Assembly (NCBI RefSeq): GCF_900129365.1
Contig: NZ_FQVM01000008.1
Coordinates: 35,870-99,869, forward strand
DNA: 64,000 nt
Origin: Clostridium fallax
GTDB taxonomy: Bacteria > Bacillota > Clostridia > Clostridiales > Clostridiaceae
Direction of reading: 5' to 3'
Under the pieces are notes generated by a model, which was given only the letters and a program-made list of their open reading frames with translations, was not told where the DNA came from and did no database searches. This document shows, one piece after another, positions 19,068 through 27,839 of the stretch (its first letter is position 1; every line of letters starts with the position of its first letter). Position numbers and translations under genes: made by a program.

Positions 19068-19958
19068 TTATACAGTTAAGAATTTTCTTAGAGCTATTAT
19101 ACTACCAAAAATACCTATTACAGCACCTGAAAGGATAAATTGCCATAATACTGTTGAAAATACATACATTGGGCTTATTAACTGTACTGTAAATAAATTA
19201 GCTGTAAGCCATCCATAAACACCTTTATAAGCGAAGTATAATAGTACATCAGCAAATATTGCTCCAACTATACCGATTGTTATACCTTCTATTACAAAAG
19301 GCCATCTTATAAACCAATCTGTAGCTCCAACAAATTTCATTATTCCAACTTCTCTTCTTCTTGAATAAACTGTTAATTTTATTGTGTTTATTATTAAGAA
19401 TAATGATACTCCTATTAAAACTATAAATAAAACTAAACCTATCCATCTTATTGCCTTAGCAAAAGATGAAATTGTACTAATAAGTTCTTGGTCATTAGCT
19501 ACATCTTCTACCCCAGTTAACTTTTTAGCTTCTTCTGAAACTTTTTTTGCTATATCAGGATTTTCTAATTTAACTACAAATGAATTTGGAAGAGGATTTT
19601 TATCTTTACCATATCCTTCAAGAATACTTTCATATCCATTTAATTGTTTCTTAAAGTTATCCATTGCCTGTTCTTTAGATTCATAATTAACGTCCTTAAC
19701 TCCATCCATTTCTCTAAGCTTAACTTCAAGTTGTCTTTGATCCATTACACTAATATCATCTTTTAGAAATACTTTTATTTCTACCTTAGACTCTACATCA
19801 CTAACACTTCTATTAACATTCATACCAGTTAATAAAAATACTCCAAATACAAATAGAGTGGCTAAAACAGTAGCCATAGAAGCTAAACTTATAGTCTTAT
19901 TTCTCTTTAAGCTTTTAAATGCGTCTGATATAAAATAACTAAATGTACTAAACTTCAT
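19068..19958 (-). CDS. ftsX: Cell division ABC transporter permease FtsX
   Basis: FtsX is the membrane half of FtsEX, which does not transport a solute but activates peptidoglycan hydrolases. The 296-residue protein has the expected four membrane helices (first at ~22-42, the others in ~170-295) and a large extracellular loop after helix 1. The conserved YSRRREVGIMKFVGAT stretch contacts FtsE. Its start overlaps the end of ftsE by 11 bases. The window also encodes a coiled-coil NlpC/P60 hydrolase (52356-53609) that could be a partner by analogy with PcsB in streptococci. Confidence 0.95.
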   Translation of the reverse strand: MKFSTFSYFISDAFKSLKRNKTISLASMATVLATLFVFGVFLLTGMNVNRSVSDVESKVEIKVFLKDDISVMDQRQLEVKLREMDGVKDVNYESKEQAMDNFKKQLNGYESILEGYGKDKNPLPNSFVVKLENPDIAKKVSEEAKKLTGVEDVANDQELISTISSFAKAIRWIGLVLFIVLIGVSLFLIINTIKLTVYSRRREVGIMKFVGATDWFIRWPFVIEGITIGIVGAIFADVLLYFAYKGVYGWLTANLFTVQLISPMYVFSTVLWQFILSGAVIGIFGSIIALRKFLTV

Positions 19959-20634
19959 ATTCGTATCTACCTCTCTTTTCGTCTCTTACTATAACTCCTC
20001 TTTCAATAGCAATAACTCTTTTTTTCATAGTATCTACTATTTCTTTAGCATGAGTAGCCATTAAAACTGTAGTTCCCGCTCTATTAATATCATCTATTAA
20101 TGACATTATTTCTTTAGCAGTTTCAGGATCTAGGTTTCCAGTAGGTTCGTCTGCTATAAGAACTGTTGGGTTATTAACTAAAGCTCTAGCAATAGAAACC
20201 CTTTGTTGCTCTCCTCCTGACAACTCATTAGGAAACATTTTATATTTGTTTGATAAACCAACTAATGATAACACCATAGGAACTCTCCTTCTTATTTCCT
20301 TCGGTGATGCACCTACAACTCTCATTGCAAAAGCAACATTTTCATAAACATTAAGAGTTGGAATAAGTCTAAAATCTTGGAATATCATACCAATTCTTCT
20401 TCTATAATAAGGTACTTGTCTTCTTTTAATTGTAGACAAATCTACTCCATTCATCAATATTTTACCGCTAGTTGGATCAATTTCTTTTAATAACATCTTT
20501 ATAAAGGTTGATTTTCCAGCTCCTGAAGGTCCAACTAAAAACACAAACTCTCCAGTTTCTATAGCTGCATCTATATTACTTAGAGCTTTTACATTGTTGT
20601 TATAAATCTTACTTACATTTTTGAATTCTATCAT
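19948..20634 (-). CDS. ftsE: Cell division ATP-binding protein FtsE
   Basis: A 228-residue ABC ATPase: Walker A GPSGAGKSTF (~36-45), Q-loop FQDFRLIPTL, signature LSGGEQQRVSIARAL (~138), Walker B VLIADEPTGNLDPE and H-switch ATHAKEI. It powers FtsX at the division site. The overlap with ftsX indicates coupled translation. Confidence 0.96.
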   Translation of the reverse strand: MIEFKNVSKIYNNNVKALSNIDAAIETGEFVFLVGPSGAGKSTFIKMLLKEIDPTSGKILMNGVDLSTIKRRQVPYYRRRIGMIFQDFRLIPTLNVYENVAFAMRVVGASPKEIRRRVPMVLSLVGLSNKYKMFPNELSGGEQQRVSIARALVNNPTVLIADEPTGNLDPETAKEIMSLIDDINRAGTTVLMATHAKEIVDTMKKRVIAIERGVIVRDEKRGRYEYEV

Positions 20635-20973
20635 ATTTTAACAACTCCTTAGATTGTAATTTTCAAAAGTAACTATTTTTTCTTACAATAACACAAATTA
20701 ATTATAACATACTCGTACTTTATGTAGAATTTTATTTTATTAATTATTTATTAATAAAAAAATAAGGAATATTGCCTATTTTACTAGGTTATTCCTCATA
20801 TTCTAAAAAATATTAGCTAATTTAAAATCTTACTTTACTTAATAACTCCTTATATTTATTTATAGCAAAATAGCCTAACTTTTTTTAATATATAAAGTAT
20901 ACGTGTACATAAATATTTATTTTCCTATATTTTATATATTATTTTAACTTATGTCTACAATTTGTTACATATT
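20635..20973. other. Intergenic region upstream of ftsE
   Basis: Holds the terminator of the YitT gene (20757-20796) and presumably the ftsE promoter. I see no gene or structured RNA in it. Confidence 0.5.
20757..20796 (-). terminator. Terminator after the first YitT gene
   Basis: Interrupted stem: AGGAAT / ATTCCT (20765-20770 and 20791-20796) enclosing CCTA / TAGG, followed on the minus strand by TATTTTTTTATT. Confidence 0.65.
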
Positions 20974-21825
20974 TTAAATATTTATCTTTCCAAATCCCTC
21001 TCCTAATACTTCATGTACTTCATTAACAGTTATAAAAGCATTAGGATCATTTTCTTTTATATAATCTCTTAACTTAATAAATTCCGCTCTTTGTAAGACT
21101 GTGTATAAAACTACTATTTGTTTTTTGCTATAAACACCTTGCCCATTTAAAAATGTACATCCTCTACTTAAATCATTTATTATGTAGTTACTTATTTTAT
21201 CATTTTCATTGCTTATTATCATAATTTCTTTACAAGTATTTAAACCTTCTATAAATCTATCTATAGCAAAACCATTTATAATGACGCATAAAAGAGCATA
21301 AAATGCTTTATTTATTCCAAAGGTTAATGCACCTAATAAAGTAACTATAAAATCAACAGATAGTAAACACTTGCCTATATCAACATGAAAATACTTATTT
21401 AATATCTTAGCTATTATATCAGTTCCACCAGTAGACGCATTTACATTGAAAATTAAAGCCATACCTATAGCAGTTATAATTGTTCCAAATATAGATGCAA
21501 TAATAAGATCAGTTGTTATAGCTTCTGGTTTTAAAAATCTTTCTATAAACCACATAACACCACTTAATCCAAAAGAAGCATATATAGTTTTAGCTCCAAA
21601 GTTCCCTCCAATAAATATAAAGGCTACTATAAATAAAATTAAATTCATTATAAGAACTAACGTACCATTAGTTACTGATGGAATATAGTGATTAATAACT
21701 ATCGCTAAACCTGTAACACCACCAGCAGCCAAATTATTCGGTGCAAAAAAATATTCTATTGCTATGGCAACTAAAATAATCCCTAAAGTTATAAAAATAT
21801 AATCCTTAATTACATCTTTCTTCAT
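20974..21825 (-). CDS. YitT family membrane protein (DUF161/DUF2179)
   Basis: A 283-residue protein with five to six N-terminal membrane helices carrying the family motif FFAPNNLAAGGVTGLAIV (~residue 27) and NASTGGTDIIAKI (~130), then a cytoplasmic DUF2179 domain (GCTFLNGQGVYSKKQIVVLYTV...AFITVNEVHEVLGEGF). The substrate of the family is unknown. It is adjacent to, and clearly paralogous with, the gene at 21920-22765. Confidence 0.9.
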   Translation of the reverse strand: MKKDVIKDYIFITLGIILVAIAIEYFFAPNNLAAGGVTGLAIVINHYIPSVTNGTLVLIMNLILFIVAFIFIGGNFGAKTIYASFGLSGVMWFIERFLKPEAITTDLIIASIFGTIITAIGMALIFNVNASTGGTDIIAKILNKYFHVDIGKCLLSVDFIVTLLGALTFGINKAFYALLCVIINGFAIDRFIEGLNTCKEIMIISNENDKISNYIINDLSRGCTFLNGQGVYSKKQIVVLYTVLQRAEFIKLRDYIKENDPNAFITVNEVHEVLGEGFGKINI

Positions 21826-21919
21826 ACACCTTCACCGCCTATATAATATTTTATGCTTTAATTTATATAGTTTAAAACTCTTATATGTTAGCTATATTTT
21901 ATATTTTGTATTTTCTAGA

Positions 21920-22765
21920 TTAAACTACATCCTTAAAACCTGTTCCTAAAACTTCATGAGCATCATTTACTATTATAAATGCATCCTCATCAATTTCTTT
22001 CATAGATTTTCTAAGTCTTACAAGTTGATGTCTATCCATTACACAATAAATTATTTTATTTTCATGTCCTGTATATCCACCTTCTCCTTTTACAATTGTA
22101 CATCCTCTATTAATTTCACTAGTTATATAGTTTCTTATTTCCTTGGTTCTATTCGTTATAATCATAACTTGCTTTGTGGAAGAAAATCCTTCAATAACCT
22201 TATCAATTATAATTCCATTTAATAAAACACATACAACAGCATAAAGTCCACTGCTTATACCAAAGGCTACAGCTATCATCATAACCACTATAATATCAAC
22301 AGATTGCATACATTTTCCCATATTTATATGAAAAAACTTATTTATTATTTTTGCTATTATATCAGTTCCTCCTGTAGAAGCGTTTTGAGTAAATACCATC
22401 CCAAGTCCAGAACCTAATAATAAAGTCCCTATAATAGATGCTAACATTACATCTGATGTTAGTGCATGGATATTCAAATACTTTTCCATAAAAGTCATAG
22501 TAAAAGACAGCCCAAAGGCAGCATATAATGTTTTAGCACCAAAACCACTTCCTAAAACAACAAAAGCTATTGCAAATAATACTATATTCATTATTGTCAT
22601 TAATACTCCCATAGACATACTAGGAAAATAATGACATACAACCATAGCTATTCCTGTAATTCCTCCACCTGTTATATTATTAGGTACATAAAAATACTGT
22701 ACAGCTATGGCAACTAAAATAAACCCTACTGTTATAATTAAAAACTCTTTTAACTTTTCAATCAT
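21920..22765 (-). CDS. YitT family membrane protein, second tandem copy
   Basis: A 281-residue paralogue of its neighbour: the same YVPNNITGGGITGIAMV and NASTGGTDIIAKII motifs, membrane half and C-terminal DUF2179 domain (GCTIVKGEGGYTGHENKIIYCV, ending AHEVLGTGF). The pair is on the same strand with 94 bases between, so probably one transcript. Function unknown; divergence over the loops suggests an old duplication. Confidence 0.9.
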   Translation of the reverse strand: MIEKLKEFLIITVGFILVAIAVQYFYVPNNITGGGITGIAMVVCHYFPSMSMGVLMTIMNIVLFAIAFVVLGSGFGAKTLYAAFGLSFTMTFMEKYLNIHALTSDVMLASIIGTLLLGSGLGMVFTQNASTGGTDIIAKIINKFFHINMGKCMQSVDIIVVMMIAVAFGISSGLYAVVCVLLNGIIIDKVIEGFSSTKQVMIITNRTKEIRNYITSEINRGCTIVKGEGGYTGHENKIIYCVMDRHQLVRLRKSMKEIDEDAFIIVNDAHEVLGTGFKDVV

Positions 22766-23105
22766 TTCTATTCCCCCTTTTTCATATAGTATTTTTACTC
22801 CCTAATGAAACGATACCATTATATATATATATATTTCAATATATATATTTTTTTTACTTTAAAAACATTTTTTACCCTTTTATCATGATAAAATATAATT
22901 TTAATTAAAAATTTAATTAACTAATTGCTTTTTTGCATTTTTTATATTTTTAGCTTTAAATTTTTATTCTTATAATAATATTATTAATAAATAACCTTAA
23001 GTTTAATAGAGTAGATTATATTATATCTTTTACAGTAAAATTTTTCCATAAAAAAATAGAGCTTTTAAAAGCTCTATTTTAAAATCTAATATTATCTTTT
23101 ATATA
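22766..23105. other. AT-rich intergenic region
   Basis: Contains a run of TA repeats (22816-22850) that can fold on itself, and the transketolase terminator at the right end. No gene is seen. Confidence 0.5.
23051..23080 (-). terminator. Terminator after the transketolase genes
   Basis: A 28-bp perfect palindrome without spacer (arms 23053-23066 and 23067-23080, AAAATAGAGCTTTT), followed by T residues on the minus strand. Confidence 0.85.
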
Positions 23106-24050
23106 TTATTTTTTTAAGCCTAAACCCTTTTTAACAGTTTTAACTATATCTTCTGCTGTTAATCCATAAGCCTTTAATAATTGATCTGGCTTTCCACTTT
23201 CACCAAATGTATCTTTAACACCAATTCTTAAAACTGGAACTGGACAAGTTTCTGAAACAACTTCACAAACAGCTGATCCTAAACCACCAATTATACTATG
23301 CTCTTCTGCAGTTACTATAACTCCAGTTTCTTTAGCTGCATCTTCTATTATTTTACTATCTATTGGTTTTAATGTATGAATATTTATTACATTAACGTTT
23401 ATTCCTTCTTCAGCTAACATCTTGTGAGCCTCTAAAGCAGCTTCTACCATTAGTCCTGTAGCTATAATAGTTGCATCTTTACCTTCTCTTAACTTAACGC
23501 CTTTTCCAATTTCAAATTTATAATCAGCATTATCGTTCATTGTTGTAACTCCTGCTCTACCTAATCTAACGTAGCAAGGTCCAACATATTCTGCAATTGC
23601 ATTTATAGCAGCTTCTGTTTCTATTGCATCTGATGGATTTATAACTACCATATTTGGTATACTTCTCATTAATGATAAGTCTTCTATAGCTTGGTGTGAA
23701 GCTCCATCTTCTCCAACTGTTAATCCCGCATGTGTTGCACAAACTTTAACATTTAGCTTTGGATAACATATTGAGTTTCTGATTTGTTCAAAAGCTCTTC
23801 CTGCTGCAAACATTGCAAATGTACTTACAAATGGAATCTTTCCACAAGTTGAAAGACCAGCTGCAACACCCATCATGTTTCCTTCAGCTATTCCCATATT
23901 AAAAAATCTATCTGCATGTTCTTTCTTAAAATCTGCTGTTTTAGTTGATTTTGAAAGGTCAGCATCTAATACAACAACTTTATCATTTTTATTTCCTAGT
24001 TCTGCTAATGCTTTACCGTATGCTTCTCTAGTAGCTATTTTTTTTGCCAT
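23106..24050 (-). CDS. Transketolase, C-terminal subunit
   Basis: The 314-residue second half of a split transketolase, carrying the pyrimidine-binding domain (DADLSKSTKT, FFNMGIAEGNMMGVAAGLS with the catalytic glutamate, GLTVGEDGASHQAIEDLSLMR) and the C-terminal domain (HTLKPID, EEHSIIGGLGSAV). With the N-terminal subunit it forms the thiamine-diphosphate enzyme that moves two-carbon units in the pentose phosphate pathway. Its start overlaps the end of the N-terminal gene by one base, so the pair is translated in step. Confidence 0.93.
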   Translation of the reverse strand: MAKKIATREAYGKALAELGNKNDKVVVLDADLSKSTKTADFKKEHADRFFNMGIAEGNMMGVAAGLSTCGKIPFVSTFAMFAAGRAFEQIRNSICYPKLNVKVCATHAGLTVGEDGASHQAIEDLSLMRSIPNMVVINPSDAIETEAAINAIAEYVGPCYVRLGRAGVTTMNDNADYKFEIGKGVKLREGKDATIIATGLMVEAALEAHKMLAEEGINVNVINIHTLKPIDSKIIEDAAKETGVIVTAEEHSIIGGLGSAVCEVVSETCPVPVLRIGVKDTFGESGKPDQLLKAYGLTAEDIVKTVKKGLGLKK

Positions 24051-24874
24051 TAGTTTTCCCCTCCAATTTCCTTTATTGCTAATTCACATTGCTCTTTAGT
24101 TGGTGCAGTTCCATGCCAACTTGCTAAGTTTTCCATAAATGAAACGCCTTTACCTTTTACAGTTTTAGCAACTATCATTGTTGGTTTACCCTTTGTATTT
24201 TTAGCTTCTTCTATTGCTTTAATTATAGCTTCCATATCATGACCATTTATTTCGATAACATGCCATCCGAAAGCTTTAAATTTTTCTCCAACTGGAGCTG
24301 GATTCATAACATCTTGAATATTACCATCTATTTGAAGACCATTAAAATCTACAAAAGCTGTTAAATTGTCTAGTTTATAGTGAGCTGCACACATTGATGC
24401 TTCCCAAACTTGACCTTCTTCAAGCTCTCCATCTCCTAATATTGAATAAACTCTATATGATTTTTTATCTGTCTTTCCTGCCAAAGCCATACCTACAGCA
24501 GCTGATATTCCTTGACCTAAAGAACCTGTTGACATATCAATTCCTGGAACATCATTCATGTTTGGATGTCCTTGAAGCATTGATCCAAATTTTCTTAATG
24601 TCATTAATTCATCTGGATTAAAGAATCCTCTTCTTGCTAATGCACTGTATAAAACTGGGGCAGCATGACCCTTTGATAGTACAAATCTATCTCTTTCTGG
24701 ATCACGTGGATTTTCTGGATTGATATTCATTTCGTGAAAGTATAATACAGTCATAATATCAGCAGCTGATAATGATCCACCTGGATGTCCTGATGCTGAT
24801 TCTGTAAGCATAGTGACTATATCCTTTCTTAAAGTTTTTGCTATGTTTTGTAATTCTTCAATGTTATAGCTCAT
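24050..24874 (-). CDS. Transketolase, N-terminal subunit
   Basis: A 274-residue thiamine-diphosphate-binding half of transketolase: ESASGHPGGSLSAADIM, SKGHAAPVLYSAL, STGSLGQGISAAVGMA and ILGDGELEEGQVWEA. The start is ATG 24874 (MSYNIEEL), preceded by AGGAGGTTTATT; an in-frame extension to 24979 is not supported. The split two-gene form is common in clostridia and archaea. Confidence 0.93.
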   Translation of the reverse strand: MSYNIEELQNIAKTLRKDIVTMLTESASGHPGGSLSAADIMTVLYFHEMNINPENPRDPERDRFVLSKGHAAPVLYSALARRGFFNPDELMTLRKFGSMLQGHPNMNDVPGIDMSTGSLGQGISAAVGMALAGKTDKKSYRVYSILGDGELEEGQVWEASMCAAHYKLDNLTAFVDFNGLQIDGNIQDVMNPAPVGEKFKAFGWHVIEINGHDMEAIIKAIEEAKNTKGKPTMIVAKTVKGKGVSFMENLASWHGTAPTKEQCELAIKEIGGEN

Positions 24875-25235
24875 AATAAACCTCCTGAAGTTTATATAAT
24901 AAATGTTATTATGTAAAACATATATTGCGTAATTCTTCAAAGGTATTTTATCATAAAACATAAATTTTTTGTATAGCAAAATTATATTTATGCCTCATTT
25001 TTGCTTATATTAAAAATATAATAGTATATACTATTTCATTATATAATATACCCTAATACCTTTGCATTCTTGTAACCATTTACTAGTTTAATAGATTTAT
25101 TATTTATATTTTTTATATTTTCTATTCTTTTATATGAAAACACTTTCACTTACATACTCTATTTAATCTTTAAATTAATCATAATAATTTTTTTATTTTT
25201 TTATAAAAAAAGATGTGTAGAAAAATCTACACATC
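24875..25235. other. Intergenic region between transketolase and mazF
   Basis: Contains the transketolase leader and the mazF terminator at its right edge. No gene seen. Confidence 0.45.
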
Positions 25236-25236
25236 C
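25202..25236 (-). terminator. Terminator after mazF
   Basis: 10-bp stem GATGTGTAGA / TCTACACATC (25212-25221 and 25226-25235), then TTTTTTTATAAAAAA on the minus strand. It ends the alr-mazEF transcript. Confidence 0.85.
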
Positions 25237-25592
25237 TAACAATCTAAATTTAAACTTATTAATAAAGCTCTATTTACTTTTTTCATATCATTATCGGTCA
25301 TATGTCCTATTTTTTCTTTAAGCCTTCTTTTATCTAAGGTTCTTATTTGTTCTAAAAGAACTACAGAATCTCTATTTAAGCCATATTCTTCTGAGGATAT
25401 TTCCACATGAGTTGGCAATTTGGCTTTATTTATTTGTGAAGTTATAGCCGCAACTATAACTGTAGGACTATATTTATTACCGATATCATTTTGTATAACT
25501 ATAACTGGTCTTATGCCACCCTGCTCTGAACCTATTACAGGGCTTAAATCTGCATAAAAAATATCTCCTCTTTTTACATTTTGAACTGTCAT
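25236..25592 (-). CDS. mazF: mRNA interferase MazF/EndoA (toxin)
   Basis: A 118-residue PemK/MazF endoribonuclease close in pattern to B. subtilis EndoA (NdoA): VKRGDIFYADLSPVIGSEQGGIRPVIVIQND, TVIVAAITSQINKAKLPTHVEI, DSVVLLEQIRTLDKRRL. The RGD-Y, arginine (R27-like GIRPV) and threonine (AAIT) that form the catalytic site are present. It cuts mRNA at short U-rich sites and is held by the small protein encoded just upstream. Downstream of alr, as in Bacillus. Confidence 0.95.
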   Translation of the reverse strand: MTVQNVKRGDIFYADLSPVIGSEQGGIRPVIVIQNDIGNKYSPTVIVAAITSQINKAKLPTHVEISSEEYGLNRDSVVLLEQIRTLDKRRLKEKIGHMTDNDMKKVNRALLISLNLDC

Positions 25593-25601
25593 TTAAAAAT
25601 A

Positions 25602-25847
25602 TCACACTCCGAAAAGCCATGCTTCGTATTCATTAAAAGATTGACAATCTGCAGTCATTCCATATTCAGCGCATTCTGTGTTTATGTCAGCCATTTGTTC
25701 ATATCCATTTTTCATAGCCTCATAAAATTCTTTTTGATTTTCTTCTTTGTTATTATATAATATTAAATCCTCGTCATTAAATTGACTATTTTTTTCTATT
25801 AAATTATTATTTTTAAAATAAATTTTTATTTCCTTTGAATACGACAT
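25602..25847 (-). CDS. MazE/EndoAI-like antitoxin with a degenerate N-terminus
   Basis: An 81-residue acidic protein immediately upstream of mazF (9-base gap). Its C-terminal half, YEAMKNGYEQMADIN then ECAEYGMTADCQSFNEYEAWL, resembles the toxin-binding tail of B. subtilis EndoAI (RRGYMEMAKINLNIASEAHFAECEAET region). The N-terminal ~40 residues are short, and I do not see the ribbon-helix-helix DNA-binding core that EndoAI has. It is therefore probably the antitoxin by position and tail, but may not bind DNA. Confidence 0.75.
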   Translation of the reverse strand: MSYSKEIKIYFKNNNLIEKNSQFNDEDLILYNNKEENQKEFYEAMKNGYEQMADINTECAEYGMTADCQSFNEYEAWLFGV

Positions 25848-25975
25848 TATTCTCCATTCTCCTTTTCTTTGTAAAAAGAGTTACTATGTATAACTAAATT
25901 ATATTGCGGAATATGTCAATATGTCAAAGGATTTTTTCATTTATTCAAAATTTAGACAAATAATTTACACATACT

Positions 25976-27130
25976 TTACATGTAATTCCTTATTTTAACA
26001 ATTTGTTTATTTTTCATATATACCCTAGGAACTCTTTTTCCTATCATACATATAATTTCATAATTTATTGTACCAATTGATTCTGCTATATCATCTGCAT
26101 TAAATTTTACACCATTATCTTCACCTATAAGTATTACTTCATCTCCTACAGATACATTTTCTATATCTGTTATATCTATCATACATTGGTCCATACAAAT
26201 TCTTCCAACTATCGGCGCTAATTTCCCATTTATTATTACTTTAGCTTTTTCAAAAAGAAATCTAGTATAACCATCTGCATATCCTATAGGTAAAGTTGCT
26301 ATAACTCTTTCACCATCTGTTTTATATTTGCGTCCATAACTTATGTACATATCTTTTGGTACTTTTTTTACATGAACAACTGTTGTTTTTAGTGTTAGGG
26401 CAGGAATAAGATTAATGTTTTTATTCACTTCATCTGAAGGATAATAACCATATAAAATTATTCCAGGTCTTACTGCGTCTAAATGCATATTTTGTAAATC
26501 TAAAACAGCGGCACTATTTGAAGCGTGTAGTATTCCCACTTCAATTTTTTCTTTCTGTAATTTTTGGTAAAAGTTTAAAAACTTATCAAATTGATCTTTA
26601 GTATAAGATTTATCTTCTTCATCTGCTGATGAGAAATGAGTAAACAATCCAACGATTTTAATGTTAGGCAACTTACTAATTTCTTTCACTTTTTTTATAC
26701 TTTCATTATCAGGCAAAAAACCTATTCTACCCATTCCAGTATCTAAAGCTATATGAATCTTTGCTATTTTATTTTCTTTTAATGCTATTTTAGAAAGTCC
26801 CCTTGCATAATCTAAATCATAGACTGTTTGCTCTATATTATTTTCTATTATATCTTTAGCAAAAGTAAGTGGTGTAAATCCTAATACCATTATTGGAGCT
26901 TGTATTCCTGAATGTCTAAGTTCTAAAGCTTCAGTTATAACTGCCACCGCTAATTTTGTAGCACCATTTTCAAGTAAAACAGGTGCTACATCAACAGCTC
27001 CATGACCATAAGCATCCGCTTTAACTACAGCTATTATTTCATTACTTTTTACTACCTTTTTAATTTCTTTCATATTATTTTCAATAGCATCTAAATCTAT
27101 TTCAGCCCAAACTGGTCTAATATGCTTCAT
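25976..27130 (-). CDS. alr: Alanine racemase
   Basis: A PLP enzyme interconverting L- and D-alanine for the peptidoglycan stem peptide. The PLP-lysine motif AVVKADAYGHGAVDVA is at ~residue 37, with HIALDTGMGRIGF, HASNSAAVLD, the catalytic tyrosine region YISYGRKY and GRICMDQCMIDIT. I set the start at ATG 27130 (MKHIRPVWAEIDL, 384 residues) because AGAGGTG precedes it; an ATG at 27151 that overlaps the upstream stop would place this site within the coding region. Confidence 0.96.
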   Translation of the reverse strand: MKHIRPVWAEIDLDAIENNMKEIKKVVKSNEIIAVVKADAYGHGAVDVAPVLLENGATKLAVAVITEALELRHSGIQAPIMVLGFTPLTFAKDIIENNIEQTVYDLDYARGLSKIALKENKIAKIHIALDTGMGRIGFLPDNESIKKVKEISKLPNIKIVGLFTHFSSADEEDKSYTKDQFDKFLNFYQKLQKEKIEVGILHASNSAAVLDLQNMHLDAVRPGIILYGYYPSDEVNKNINLIPALTLKTTVVHVKKVPKDMYISYGRKYKTDGERVIATLPIGYADGYTRFLFEKAKVIINGKLAPIVGRICMDQCMIDITDIENVSVGDEVILIGEDNGVKFNADDIAESIGTINYEIICMIGKRVPRVYMKNKQIVKIRNYM

Positions 27131-27147
27131 ATTTTCACCTCTAAATA

Positions 27148-27774
27148 TCATTGCTGTGTATCTTTAGCTATATCAAATAGCTCTTCATCTATATTGTGTT
27201 CTTTTTTAAAATTACTATATAAAATTTTTGCTCTTTCATTCCCCCTTTTATCATATATTATTCCTTCTAAAGGAACTCCATTTTTTGTATCTATAAATAA
27301 AACTTCTTTAGTAAGATTTTCATTATCTAATAATGTGTTAAATTCTACTACTAAATACTTATTGTCGCTGTTTTCCTTATAATAATATCTAAATTCTTCA
27401 TCGTTAACAAAAAGCTTACTTATCTCTGGTATAAATGCTAATTTATAAAGTTGATCAAAATCTTTTTCCATATTGTATGTTCTTCCTGTTGTAATTTCTT
27501 TTACATAAATTTTATCTTCTTTATAAACCTGACTTCTGTCTTGTCCAAAATCTACTTTTAAACCTTTATCTTCATCATACCATTGGGAAGTTTTTACTGT
27601 AATCTCACCTCTAGCGTTTTTTATAATATATGTTACATCTGTAGTATACGCTTCTATTTCCTTAAAATCACTAAGTATATCTTCTGGATTTGACTTATTA
27701 CATTTTTGAAAAATAGCAGCACTTCCAACTACAATAATAATAACAAATAATATTAAAGATAATATTTTCTTCAA
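27148..27774 (-). CDS. LolA/GerS-like exported protein encoded next to alr
   Basis: A 208-residue protein with an N-terminal membrane segment (residues ~3-21) and a LolA-like beta-sheet domain (TYIIKNARGEITVKTSQWYDEDKGLKVDF, KIYVKEITTGRTYNME). Genes of this kind sit beside alr in many spore formers: ydcC in B. subtilis and gerS in C. difficile, where GerS helps CwlD modify the spore cortex. A cysteine follows the membrane segment (QKC) but the lipobox is poor, lacking a small residue at -1. The synteny supports the GerS-type name; the function is inferred. Confidence 0.7.
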   Translation of the reverse strand: MKKILSLILFVIIIVVGSAAIFQKCNKSNPEDILSDFKEIEAYTTDVTYIIKNARGEITVKTSQWYDEDKGLKVDFGQDRSQVYKEDKIYVKEITTGRTYNMEKDFDQLYKLAFIPEISKLFVNDEEFRYYYKENSDNKYLVVEFNTLLDNENLTKEVLFIDTKNGVPLEGIIYDKRGNERAKILYSNFKKEHNIDEELFDIAKDTQQ

Positions 27775-27839
27775 CTTAGTGAATCCTCCAATTTAATAAT
27801 ATTCTCATTAATATTATTATAAAAACACTAATTTTATTC

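Noticed and set aside
22816..22850. TA-repeat run, considered as a CRISPR or variable repeat locus
   Set aside because: It is a simple dinucleotide run without repeat-spacer structure. No CRISPR array, insertion sequence or prophage was found in the window.
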